A stretch of DNA of 8,574 nucleotides from Gammaproteobacteria bacterium (GCA_011330835.1 DRPO01000250.1:1-8574), one strand, 5' to 3'. Positions 1 through 8,307 are shown, numbered from the stretch's first letter. Made by a program: numbers and translations. Notes: a model not told the origin generated them from the sequence alone.

Positions 1-1484
1 ACGCGCAGTCCACGCCGACATTCATAGAACCCGTGGAGTCGCTGCCAACATTCACGCAACCGGAAGTGGCGCGGTCACAACCCGAAACGCCCGTATTCAT
101 TCAACCCCAGCCGGCGCCCCAGGCCTTTGCCAGAGCGCCCGCCCCCATCGCCACTCCGCCCGTGACGACAAGCGCGCCTGTCGCGACGCCGTTGCCCCCG
201 GCCCAACCGGCGCCCCGGCAAGTCGCAACCCCGAGTACGGGTAACGCACCCAGGCCTCAGACCGTCAACCGGCCCGCTATCGCCGCCGCGCCCCAACAGC
301 CAGCGCCGTCCGCCGGCGCGCCGGCCAGAGCGCCCGCGCCCACCCAGGCGGCAAAGGTTCAGCCCAAACCGGTCATTCCCGCCTATCTGCCTCAGGGAAA
401 GGTTGCGACCGCGCCAGCGCCCAAGCCTTCGCCGGTATCGCCCAAGACGATTCTCAACGTCGATCACCTGCTCAAGAAGGCCAGCCGCCAGCAATCCATC
501 GGCCACTACACCGGCCCTCCGGGAGACAATGCGCTGGAAACCTACAAGCGCATTCTGTCGCTTGAGCCGATGAATCCCGACGCGCTGATCGGCCTGCTCG
601 ATATCGCGGACTACTACCATCGCGAATCGGAAAAACTGATGCTGCTTGGCGACCCGCTTTCCGCGCTGGCCATGATCGAGGAAGGTCTGAAAGTCCGCCC
701 CGATCACCAGGGATTGCGCCAGTTGCAAACCAACGCGCGCCTGCTGCTCGAAAAAGAGAGCAAGGAACGCGGCCTGACCAGTCCGCGCGCCACCAAGAAG
801 GAACGCCTTGCCGCGAAAACCGCGCGCCAGGTCGACAAGCTCACCAACGATGCGCGGGATCGGCTCAACGACAAGGAATATTCCAAGAGCCTGGCGATCA
901 TCGAACAGGGCTTGAAGCTCGACCCCAACAACCCCGAACTCATCTCGCTGCGCAGCGAGGCGTTGCAGTCTCTGGCCTCTCTCGAGAAAAAATGGGGAGA
1001 AGAGCAAAAGCTGCGTGAACAGAATCTGGCCCGCCAGCAACGCGTAAAATTCGAGGTCAACGAGATGAAGGCCAACCGCCTGCTGAGCAAGGCCCGCAAG
1101 GCCTACGAGCAAGGCAACTACCAGCAGGCTCTGAACGCCGTGAACCAGGGGCTCAGGATCATGCCCGAAAACGTCGAGTTGGTCTCATTCAAGGAACAGA
1201 TCGAGAAAAGCTGGGACAACCAGACGCGGAAACAGGCCAACAGCGCCGTTCAAAAGGTTGTCGCGGGCATCGTCGCGAAAGCGAAAAAAGCGCACGCCAG
1301 CGGCGACCTGGAGGAAACCATGCGTCTGGTCAATACCGGCTTGACGATCGACCCGGCGAACGTCGACCTGAAGGTGATTCGCCTGGAACTCGAGAAAACC
1401 CGGGAAATCGAAGCCCTGAAACGCAAGGCGGAAGCCAAGCGCCGCGAACTGGAGGCCATGAAGCACCAGGCCAGCTCTCGCTGA
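1..1484 (+). CDS. Pro-rich, TPR-repeat protein, 3' part (N-terminus beyond the left edge)
   Basis: The frame is open from the left edge (first full codon at 3) to TGA at 1482-1484, giving 493 visible residues. A GTG at 33 is in frame, but I do not take it as the start because a repeated motif spans it: TPTFIEP (residues 4-10), LPTFTQP (14-20), TPVFIQP (29-35). Residues 1-150 are a low-complexity Pro/Ala/Gln linker. From about 150 to 460 come helical repeats of TPR type with a recurring core: ALAMIEEGLKVRP, SLAIIEQGLKLDP, ALNAVNQGLRIMP and TMRLVNTGLTIDP. The last 40 residues are a Lys/Arg/Glu-rich helix. TPR arrays mediate protein-protein contacts; the linker suggests a tether to a missing N-terminal domain, possibly membrane or catalytic. 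No signal peptide or membrane segment is visible. It converges on truB, so it is not part of that operon. The specific function is not recognised. Coding status is secure from domain logic; the role is unknown. Confidence 0.85.
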   Translation, partial: AQSTPTFIEPVESLPTFTQPEVARSQPETPVFIQPQPAPQAFARAPAPIATPPVTTSAPVATPLPPAQPAPRQVATPSTGNAPRPQTVNRPAIAAAPQQPAPSAGAPARAPAPTQAAKVQPKPVIPAYLPQGKVATAPAPKPSPVSPKTILNVDHLLKKASRQQSIGHYTGPPGDNALETYKRILSLEPMNPDALIGLLDIADYYHRESEKLMLLGDPLSALAMIEEGLKVRPDHQGLRQLQTNARLLLEKESKERGLTSPRATKKERLAAKTARQVDKLTNDARDRLNDKEYSKSLAIIEQGLKLDPNNPELISLRSEALQSLASLEKKWGEEQKLREQNLARQQRVKFEVNEMKANRLLSKARKAYEQGNYQQALNAVNQGLRIMPENVELVSFKEQIEKSWDNQTRKQANSAVQKVVAGIVAKAKKAHASGDLEETMRLVNTGLTIDPANVDLKVIRLELEKTREIEALKRKAEAKRRELEAMKHQASSR

Positions 1485-1511
1485 TCCTGGTCGCCTGTGA
1501 ATCGACCCGTA

Positions 1512-1558
1512 ACCCGGTGGTCCGCGCATCCCGCGAGAAATGCGGGCTACCCCCGGGT
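1512..1558. terminator. Hairpins between convergent genes, possible bidirectional terminator
   Basis: The 62-bp gap between the TPR gene stop and the truB stop contains CCCGC (1530-1534) and GCGGG (1542-1546) around a 7-nt loop. An outer pair, ACCCGG (1512-1517) with CCGGGT (1553-1558), runs into the truB 3' end. No T-tract follows on either strand, so intrinsic termination would be weak; Rho-dependent ending is equally possible. The convergent arrangement is what makes a terminator expected here. Confidence 0.3.
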
Positions 1559-2467
1559 GAACAGTCGTTTTGGCGCCAGCCTGCCCGCGGTCGCCGAGCC
1601 AATGCCCAGGAAGCGTCGCCCTGGGGCATAGACCCTCACCAGCCCGTCAACCGGGGGCGTTTCCAGGCTCACCGGCTGACCGCGCAGCAGGCGGTCGGCC
1701 AATGCCTGGGGGACGCTGGTCTCGGGCCAGTGCGCAAGCCCCGAATCCACCGGCAACAACAGTGCGTCCAACGCTTCCAATCCCTTTTCGACCGTCGCTT
1801 CCAGTTGCTCCAGAGTCGCCATCGCCGCATCCTTCTCGAAGGGAGCCACCGCCGTGCGCCGCAGCGCGGTCACATGCGCGCAACTGTCCAGTGATTTGGC
1901 GATATCTTCCACCAGACTACGGATGTAGGTTCCCTTGGAACAGTGGACATCCAGCTCGAAGTGGTTGTCGTGAAATGATTTCAGGGTCAGGGCGTGAATG
2001 ACGACCCGGCGCGCGGGCCGCTCTACCGACTCGCCTCTGCGGGCGATTTCATACAGCCGCTCGCCGTTGTGCTTCAGCGCGGAATACATCGGCGGCGTTT
2101 GTTCGATCTCGCCCCGAAATCGCGCCAGCGCCTTTTCCAGGCGGAATTCGTCGATGTCCGCCGCCGCGCAGCGGCGGATCACTTCGCCTTCGGCGTCGCC
2201 GGTATCGGTCGCTTCGCCAAGCCGTCCGACGGCGCGATAACGCTTGTCCGAAGCCAGCAGGAAGGACGAGATCTTGGTGGCCTGCCCGAAACAGATGGGC
2301 AACATGCCGGTCGCCAGCGGGTCGAGACTGCCGGTGTGGCCCGCCTTGCGCGCCCGATAGAGCCGCTTGACGGTTTGCAGGGCCTGGTTGGAACTCAAGC
2401 CAGTTGGCTTGTCGAGCAACAGGATGCCGTCGATCTCCCGGCCCTGGACGCGTCGCCGTCGACTCAC
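1547..2467 (-). CDS. truB: tRNA pseudouridine(55) synthase TruB
   Basis: TruB isomerises U55 in the T-loop of elongator tRNAs to pseudouridine and also acts as a tRNA folding chaperone. The 306-residue product is close to the E. coli length (314). Near the N-terminus is the family signature GILLLDKPTGLSSN (residues 14-27). The catalytic motif GSLDPLATG follows, with the nucleophilic Asp at residue 49. KRYRAVGRLGEATDTGDAEG and the GTYIRSLVEDIA block are also typical. Roughly the last 60 residues match the C-terminal PUA-like domain. The start is GTG (2467-2465), overlapping the rbfA stop as GTGA, with purine-rich GGAG sequences just upstream; this implies translational coupling. It is the last gene of the operon here. 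In E. coli rpsO follows, but here a convergent gene lies 62 bp away. Confidence 0.96.
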   Translation of the reverse strand: MSRRRRVQGREIDGILLLDKPTGLSSNQALQTVKRLYRARKAGHTGSLDPLATGMLPICFGQATKISSFLLASDKRYRAVGRLGEATDTGDAEGEVIRRCAAADIDEFRLEKALARFRGEIEQTPPMYSALKHNGERLYEIARRGESVERPARRVVIHALTLKSFHDNHFELDVHCSKGTYIRSLVEDIAKSLDSCAHVTALRRTAVAPFEKDAAMATLEQLEATVEKGLEALDALLLPVDSGLAHWPETSVPQALADRLLRGQPVSLETPPVDGLVRVYAPGRRFLGIGSATAGRLAPKRLFTRG

Positions 2468-2829
2468 CCGGCTCCGCCCTCCGAGTCTCGCTTCCTCGCG
2501 GCGGCGATCAGCGCCTCCAGCCGATCGCCTTCCTCGGCGGTATTGTCGTAGATGAAATGCAACTGGGGAACGTGGCGCAACTTGACGGCCCGGCCCAGCT
2601 GGCCCCTGAGAAATCCCGAGGCCCGCTCCAGACCCTGTTGCGACGCCTCGCGATCGGCGTCATCGCCCAGCAGGGTATAGAAGACCTTGGCGTGGGAAAA
2701 ATCGCCCGACACTTCCACGTCATTGACCGTGACCATGCCGACGCGCGGATCCTTGACCTCGCGACTGATCAGGCGAGACAACTCGCGGCGAATCTGCTCG
2801 CCAACGCGCAGCGTGCGTGTATTGTCCAC
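2464..2829 (-). CDS. rbfA: 30S ribosome-binding factor A (RbfA)
   Basis: RbfA is a small KH-fold protein that binds the 30S subunit near the 5' helix of 16S rRNA during late maturation, and in E. coli it is needed for cold adaptation. The 121-residue product has the family pattern: RVGEQIRRELSRLI, then REVKDPRVGMVTV, then VSGDFSHAKVFYT, then GFLRGQLGRAVKLRHVPQLHF. The start is GTG at 2829-2827. A GGAGG lies at 2840-2844 with a 10-nt spacer, and this start aligns with the usual N-terminus, so no extension is needed. The gap to infB is 18 nt, and the stop overlaps the truB start by 4 nt (GTGA). The C-terminus ends in a short charged/Gly tail (KRDSEGGAG), which is variable in the family. Confidence 0.95.
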   Translation of the reverse strand: MDNTRTLRVGEQIRRELSRLISREVKDPRVGMVTVNDVEVSGDFSHAKVFYTLLGDDADREASQQGLERASGFLRGQLGRAVKLRHVPQLHFIYDNTAEEGDRLEALIAAARKRDSEGGAG

Positions 2830-2847
2830 TGACGCCCGGCCTCCGGA

Positions 2848-5397
<2,550 letters not shown>

Positions 5398-5463
5398 AAT
5401 AATTCTCTGTTCGCGGAATTGACGCCTCAACACAATGCCGGTCGCCCGGCCAACGAGGTATCG
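5398..5463 (-). other. nusA-infB intercistronic gap with GNRA-type hairpin
   Basis: This is the longest gap inside the operon (66 bp). On the transcript it holds GCCGG-GCGA-CCGGC (5437-5450), a 5-bp GC stem capped by a GCGA loop that fits the stable GNRA class, followed by the weak AGAG Shine-Dalgarno of infB. There is no T-tract, so it is not an intrinsic terminator. A role in mRNA processing or stability is a guess. Confidence 0.35.
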
Positions 5464-6966
5464 TTACGAAGCCTCCTGTTCAGCAAACCAGGGTTCGCGC
5501 GCCTTCATGATCAGCGCCGCCGCGCGCTCCTCGTCGATAGTCTCGATATCGACGATATCCTCCACGGCCTGTTCGGCCAGATCCTCCATCGTGGAGATGC
5601 CCTTCGACGCCAGCAGCGCTGCCGTTTCATCGTCCATCCCCTCCATGCTCAACAGATCCTCGGCGGGAGGACTGGTTTCCAACTGCTCCTCGGAAGCGAT
5701 CGCCCGGGTCAGCAGCGCATCCTGGGCGCGGTTGCGCAATTCATTGACGATGTCCTCGTCGAACTCCTCGATCGCTTCGAGTTCCGCCCGATCGACGTAA
5801 GCCACCTCCTCGATCGAGGTAAAGCCCTCCTGCACCAGGATCAGGGCGACATCTTCATCGACATCGAGCTGCTCCATGAAGCCCGTCATGTACTTGCGCG
5901 CTTCCTGCTCGGTCTTCGCTTCGGCTTCGGCCTCGGACATGGCGTTCAGCTCCCAGCCGGTCAGCTGACTGGCCAGGCGGACATTCTGGCCATTGCGGCC
6001 AATCGCCTGCGAGAGCTTGTCCTCGGCGATCGCCAGATCCATGCTGTGCTTATCCTCGTCGACGACGATCGAGGAGACTTCCGCCGGCGACATGGCGTTG
6101 ATCACGAACTGGGCGGGATTCTCGGACCAGAGGATGATATCGACGCGCTCGCCCGCCAGTTCGTTGGAGACCGTCTGAACGCGGGAGCCGCGCATGCCCA
6201 CGCAGGCGCCCACCGGGTCGAGCCGGGGGTCGTTCGAACGCACCGCGATCTTGGCGCGCAAGCCAGGGTCGCGAGCGGCGCCCATGATGTCGATCAATTC
6301 CTGCTCGACCTCGGGAACCTCCAGCGCGAACAGGGCGATCAACAGTTCCGGCGCGGTGCGGCTGACGATCAGTTGCGGCCCGCGCATTTCCTCGCGAACC
6401 TCCTTGAGATAGCCGCGCGCGCGATCGCCGGACCGCAAGGATTCGCGGGGAATCATCTCTTCCCGGGGAATGAACGCCTCCACGCCCTCGCCCAGGTCGA
6501 TGAACACGCCGCGGCGCTCGGTGCGCTTGACCGTGCCCATGACCAGTTCGCCGACACGATCCTTGAAGGCTTCATAGATCTTGCGCCGTTCGGCCTCGCG
6601 CACCTTCTGCACGATCACCTGCTTGGCGGTCTGCGCCCCGATCCGACCGAATTCGACCGATTCGATGGGCTCCTCGATATAATCGCCCACCTGGATATCG
6701 GGATGATCCTTCAAGGCGTAGCTGTGGAGAATCTGGGTCTTGGGCGATTCGAAGTCGGGATCCTCGTCATCGACGACCAGCCAGCGGCGAAACGTCTCAT
6801 AGTCGCCGGTTTCGCGGTCGATACTGACGCGCGCGATGATCTCGCCCTTGTGTTTTTTCTGGGTCGCCGAAGCCAGCGCCGCCTCGAGCGCTTCGAAAAT
6901 GATTTCCTTGTCGACACCCTTTTCAGCGGAAACAATGTCCGCGACCATCAAAATCTCTTTATTCAT
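5464..6966 (-). CDS. nusA: Transcription termination/antitermination factor NusA
   Basis: NusA binds RNA polymerase and nascent RNA, strengthening pausing and intrinsic termination and taking part in antitermination complexes. The 500-residue product begins MNKEILMVADIVSAEKGV and aligns throughout with E. coli NusA (495). Domains: N-terminal polymerase-binding domain (1 to about 130, including FRRWLVVDDED at 59-69), S1 domain (about 137-201), KH1 with the GMRG loop (257-260), KH2 with GRNG (323-326), and two C-terminal acidic helix-hairpin-helix repeats (about 360-425 and 435-495), as in gammaproteobacterial NusA. The ATG (6966-6964) overlaps the rimP TGA as ATGA, with AAGG upstream, so translation is probably coupled. 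Because the operon leader contains an intrinsic terminator and NusA modulates such terminators, autoregulation is plausible but not shown here. Confidence 0.98.
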   Translation of the reverse strand: MNKEILMVADIVSAEKGVDKEIIFEALEAALASATQKKHKGEIIARVSIDRETGDYETFRRWLVVDDEDPDFESPKTQILHSYALKDHPDIQVGDYIEEPIESVEFGRIGAQTAKQVIVQKVREAERRKIYEAFKDRVGELVMGTVKRTERRGVFIDLGEGVEAFIPREEMIPRESLRSGDRARGYLKEVREEMRGPQLIVSRTAPELLIALFALEVPEVEQELIDIMGAARDPGLRAKIAVRSNDPRLDPVGACVGMRGSRVQTVSNELAGERVDIILWSENPAQFVINAMSPAEVSSIVVDEDKHSMDLAIAEDKLSQAIGRNGQNVRLASQLTGWELNAMSEAEAEAKTEQEARKYMTGFMEQLDVDEDVALILVQEGFTSIEEVAYVDRAELEAIEEFDEDIVNELRNRAQDALLTRAIASEEQLETSPPAEDLLSMEGMDDETAALLASKGISTMEDLAEQAVEDIVDIETIDEERAAALIMKAREPWFAEQEAS

Positions 6967-7424
6967 TCACGCTTACCTTGTGTGAGGGCGGCAAAATCCA
7001 CGAGCAGCCTGCCTCGCGACAACAGCTCCAGCGGAACAGCGATCACATCGCCCTCGACATTCAAATTCACGGTATCGTCCTCGACACCGACAATAACGCC
7101 AACCAGATTGCGCCGACCGTCCAGCGGACGCGTCAGCCGCATCTTCACCTTCTCGCCGACATAACGGCTAAAATGCGCCGCATTGAGCAATGGCCTCTCC
7201 ACGCCCGGAGACGATACCTCCAGCGTATAGGGCATATCGATCGGATTCTCCACATCCAGAACGCCGCTGAGCTGATAGCTCACGCGCGAACAATCGTCGA
7301 TTGTCACGCCATCCTCGCGATCGATATAGACGCGCAGCAACGCCGAGGCCTTGAACGGCCTGAAATCGATGCCCCACAGCTCGCATCCGAGACTCTGGAC
7401 CACCGGCTCAATCAATTCCCGCAA
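6963..7424 (-). CDS. rimP: Ribosome maturation factor RimP
   Basis: RimP assists early 30S assembly. From the TTG at 7424-7422 the product has 153 residues. It carries the family blocks GCELWGIDF, LLRVYIDREDGVTIDDCSRVSYQLSGVLDVENPI and the strongly conserved EVSSPGVERPL, followed by a C-terminal SH3-like barrel (VGEKVKMRLTRPLDGRRNLVGVIVG). The start is uncertain. The frame is closed by TAG at 7436-7434, and only ATC (7433), GAA, AAC and then TTG (7424) separate it from conserved sequence; there is no ATG or GTG. The TTG has GAGAT 11 nt upstream. The ATC has GAGGT (7442-7446) at an ideal 8-nt spacing and would add IEN, giving a length closer to homologues. The stop overlaps nusA by 4 nt. Confidence 0.93.
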   Translation of the reverse strand: MRELIEPVVQSLGCELWGIDFRPFKASALLRVYIDREDGVTIDDCSRVSYQLSGVLDVENPIDMPYTLEVSSPGVERPLLNAAHFSRYVGEKVKMRLTRPLDGRRNLVGVIVGVEDDTVNLNVEGDVIAVPLELLSRGRLLVDFAALTQGKRE

Positions 7425-7444
7425 GTTTTCGATCTATCTCGACC

Positions 7445-7549
7445 TCAAATAAAAAAAGGGCTCAAAGGCCCATTCTGAAAAACCGCTTGTCTAGCCCGCA
7501 ATTCCGTGAAAAACGCGAACCAGGGCTCCCGCGAGAGCCAAAGCTTCAT
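7445..7549 (-). CDS. Possible 34-residue leader ORF ahead of rimP
   Basis: An ATG at 7549-7547 opens a 34-codon frame (MKLWLSREPWF... to GPLSPFFI) ending at TGA 7447-7445. It lies wholly inside the predicted rimP leader and reads through the intrinsic terminator, whose U-tract encodes the Phe-Phe-Ile end. The stop codon overlaps the GAGG likely to serve rimP. Against it: the only purine run, AGGG, lies about 1 nt from the ATG, which is poor spacing, and no family is recognised. The frame may be open by chance. If translated, ribosomes would block the terminator hairpin and stop next to rimP. Confidence 0.2.
   Translation of the reverse strand: MKLWLSREPWFAFFTELRARQAVFQNGPLSPFFI
7451..7471 (-). 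terminator. Intrinsic terminator upstream of rimP
   Basis: On the minus strand GGGC (7471-7468), a 6-nt loop CTTTGA and GCCC (7461-7458) are followed at once by seven Ts (7457-7451). This is a canonical intrinsic terminator, although the stem is only 4 GC pairs. It lies about 130 nt downstream of the promoter at 7597-7625 and before rimP, so it acts on the operon's own transcript as well as on any read-through from the upstream gene. Confidence 0.75.
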
Positions 7550-7596
7550 ACCCTGACCAGACGCCTGGAGCGCCCGGGCCGTGGCGGAACGCGCGG

Positions 7597-7625
7597 ATTA
7601 TAGGAACTCCCCCCTGCTAACGCAA
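7597..7625 (-). promoter_or_regulatory. Sigma70-type promoter for the rimP-truB operon
   Basis: On the minus strand TTGCGT (7625-7620) is separated by exactly 17 bp from a perfect TATAAT (7602-7597). The -35 box matches the TTGACA consensus only at TTG, but the -10 is ideal. Transcription would begin near 7590 with a G/C-rich sequence, a composition often linked to stringent control (inference). It is the only clear promoter between the upstream gene and rimP. Confidence 0.75.
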
Positions 7626-7630
7626 GGACT

Positions 7631-7685
7631 CTTATCCGAACAGCCTGAAAATGGGCTCGATTGACCTGATTTTCAAGTGGATAAG
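7631..7685. repeat. Nested inverted repeat just upstream of the operon promoter
   Basis: CTTATCC (7631-7637) pairs with GGATAAG (7679-7685). Inside it TGAAAAT (7646-7652) pairs with ATTTTCA (7669-7675). Both 7-bp stems are perfect and coaxial, with 8- and 3-nt internal strands and a 16-nt loop. The outer edge lies 5 bp upstream of the -35 box. It could be an operator or upstream promoter element, or a second 3' hairpin of the upstream transcript. No known factor site is recognised. Confidence 0.5.
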
Positions 7686-7702
7686 GGCAAACCGGGAACG
7701 AA

Positions 7703-7722
7703 GGCGAGCCGAATGGCTCGCC
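7703..7722 (-). terminator. Probable terminator of the Gly-rich protein gene
   Basis: A perfect 8-bp GC-rich stem, GGCGAGCC/GGCTCGCC (7703-7710 with 7715-7722), has a 4-nt loop. It lies about 95 nt past the stop of the upstream minus-strand gene. The sequence that follows in the transcript (TTCGTT) is only partly T-rich, so termination may be incomplete or may rely on NusA. It is the strongest hairpin of the intergenic stretch. Confidence 0.5.
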
Positions 7723-7761
7723 GGAATCAAAACAGCCCTCAAGCGCGGCACGCGACTCCTC

Positions 7762-7812
7762 GCGGAATCGAAAATTCCGCAAGAAGTCCGCGACCGCGTT
7801 CCTTCTCGGAAC
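7762..7812 (-). other. Two further 3' hairpins after the Gly-rich gene
   Basis: GTTCC/GGAAC (7798-7802 with 7808-7812, 5-nt loop) begins 6 nt beyond the stop codon. GCGGAAT/ATTCCGC (7762-7768 with 7774-7780, perfect 7-bp stem, 5-nt loop) follows. Neither has a T-tract. With 7703-7722 they form a series of 3' stem-loops that could protect an abundant mRNA from exonucleases; that role is inference. Confidence 0.45.
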
Positions 7813-7817
7813 AGCGG

Positions 7818-8288
7818 CTACTTGGCCTTGCCTCCCGCGTTGGCGTTGCTGGATTTCTTGCTCGCCTTGGGCTGGGCCTTGGCTCCCTGGCTCTTCTGAT
7901 AGGGATAGCCATAGGCGGACTGCCTTCCAGGCGCGTAAGGCGAATAGGGACGAGGCGGCATTGGAGGACGCGGACCATAGCCCGGGCCATAACCGCCGCG
8001 ATAACCCGGTCCATAGCTGTTGCCCCAGGACGGCGAGAAGCCGAAACCGCCCGGGCCGCCGCCCCAGGGACCGCCGCCCCAGCGAGGCGCGAACCCCCAA
8101 TGCGGACCGCCGCCCCATCCGGGGCCGCCACCCCAATAAGGGCCGCCGCCCCAGTGCGGACCACCACCCCAGTAAGGACCGCCGCCCCAATGATCCCAGT
8201 CATCGTCACCCCACCAGGCTGCTGCCGGGGTAGCCAGAACGGCGGCAAGAGCGCATCCGCCGAGAATTTTCGCGATCGTTTTCGTCAT
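7818..8288 (-). CDS. Secreted Gly/Trp/Pro repeat protein, sulfur globule protein-like
   Basis: The 156-residue product starts at ATG 8288-8286, with AAGGAG (8296-8301) 7 nt upstream; longer in-frame starts would put the Shine-Dalgarno inside the gene. Residues 1-24 form a classic Sec signal peptide (MTKTIAKILGGCALAAVLAT, then PAAA) with cleavage likely before W25. The mature part opens with acidic WWGDDDWDHW. Next come tandem hexads WGGGPY/WGGGPH/WGGGPG (34-63), a degenerate unit (64-69) and two shorter ones (70-79). A Tyr/Pro/Gly segment (80-130) and a Lys/Ala/Ser tail (131-156) follow. Sulfur globule envelope proteins of Allochromatium-type bacteria are small, exported and Gly-rich with aromatic repeats, and often begin WWG after the signal; that is the basis of the call. 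Other structural or cell-surface Gly-rich proteins remain possible. It lies upstream of rimP on the same strand but has its own 3' hairpins, so it is probably monocistronic. Confidence 0.6.
   Translation of the reverse strand: MTKTIAKILGGCALAAVLATPAAAWWGDDDWDHWGGGPYWGGGPHWGGGPYWGGGPGWGGGPHWGFAPRWGGGPWGGGPGGFGFSPSWGNSYGPGYRGGYGPGYGPRPPMPPRPYSPYAPGRQSAYGYPYQKSQGAKAQPKASKKSSNANAGGKAK
8082..8189 (-). repeat. Six 18-bp in-frame tandem units in the Gly-rich gene
   Basis: The DNA repeats with an 18-bp period encoding W-G-G-G-P-x, with the last position alternating Tyr/His/Gly/Arg. The units are imperfect at third codon positions, so the array is not a very recent amplification. Such tracts can change copy number by slippage or recombination, in steps of six residues without frameshift. 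Confidence 0.85.
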
Positions 8289-8295
8289 GATGATT

Positions 8296-8301
8296 CTCCT
8301 T
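8296..8301 (-). promoter_or_regulatory. Strong Shine-Dalgarno deciding the Gly-rich protein start
   Basis: AAGGAG on the minus strand, 7 nt before the ATG at 8288. It is the best-spaced ribosome binding site in the window and suggests high expression. Its upstream edge lies only 6 bp from the end of the 165-bp inverted repeat. Confidence 0.8.
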
Positions 8302-8307
8302 CGAAAA

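Larger units (their letters stand above)
7425..7590 (-). promoter_or_regulatory. rimP operon leader with transcription attenuator
   Basis: The predicted start site near 7590 and the rimP start at 7424 define a leader of about 165 nt. It contains a stem-loop GGCTC/GAGCC (7524-7539). A competing outer pair, CAGGG (7521-7525) with CCCTG (7551-7555), would enclose it and the short-ORF ATG. Downstream lies an intrinsic terminator at 7451-7471. Premature terminators ahead of rimP have been described in gammaproteobacteria (I recall a 'rimP leader' Rfam family). Whether this sequence matches that model cannot be tested here. The architecture of strong promoter, structured leader, terminator and gene is seen directly; the controlling signal is unknown, with NusA an obvious candidate. 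Confidence 0.6.

Noticed and set aside
33..35. GTG as the real start of the TPR protein
   Set aside because: The frame is open upstream to the edge, and the TPTFIEP motif before it matches motifs after it, so the start is very likely outside the window.
75..1112. A 345-codon minus-strand open frame opposite the TPR gene
   Set aside because: Arg/Gly/Leu-rich with no motif, while the opposite frame has clear TPR periodicity.
5398..5433. N-terminal extension of IF2 by 12 residues from an upstream ATG
   Set aside because: MSKVTVKQLAEVVG is the expected family N-terminus, and the extension MLRRQFREQRII has no counterpart and would start in the intergenic hairpin region.
7449..7650. A tRNA gene (metY-like) before rimP
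   Set aside because: I looked for a T-loop GGTTCGAA-type sequence with matching acceptor arms. Only GGTTCGCG was seen, without a cloverleaf, and the region is better explained as a promoter plus attenuated leader.
8052..8189. Short regular repeats that could suggest a CRISPR array
   Set aside because: The 18-bp units are contiguous without spacers and in frame with a secreted repeat protein.
7546..8190. A 214-codon minus-strand frame with its own repeats (GRRSLLGWW-type)
   Set aside because: Its repeats are the out-of-frame reading of the WGGGPx tandem units. The alternative frame has the signal peptide and strong ribosome binding site.
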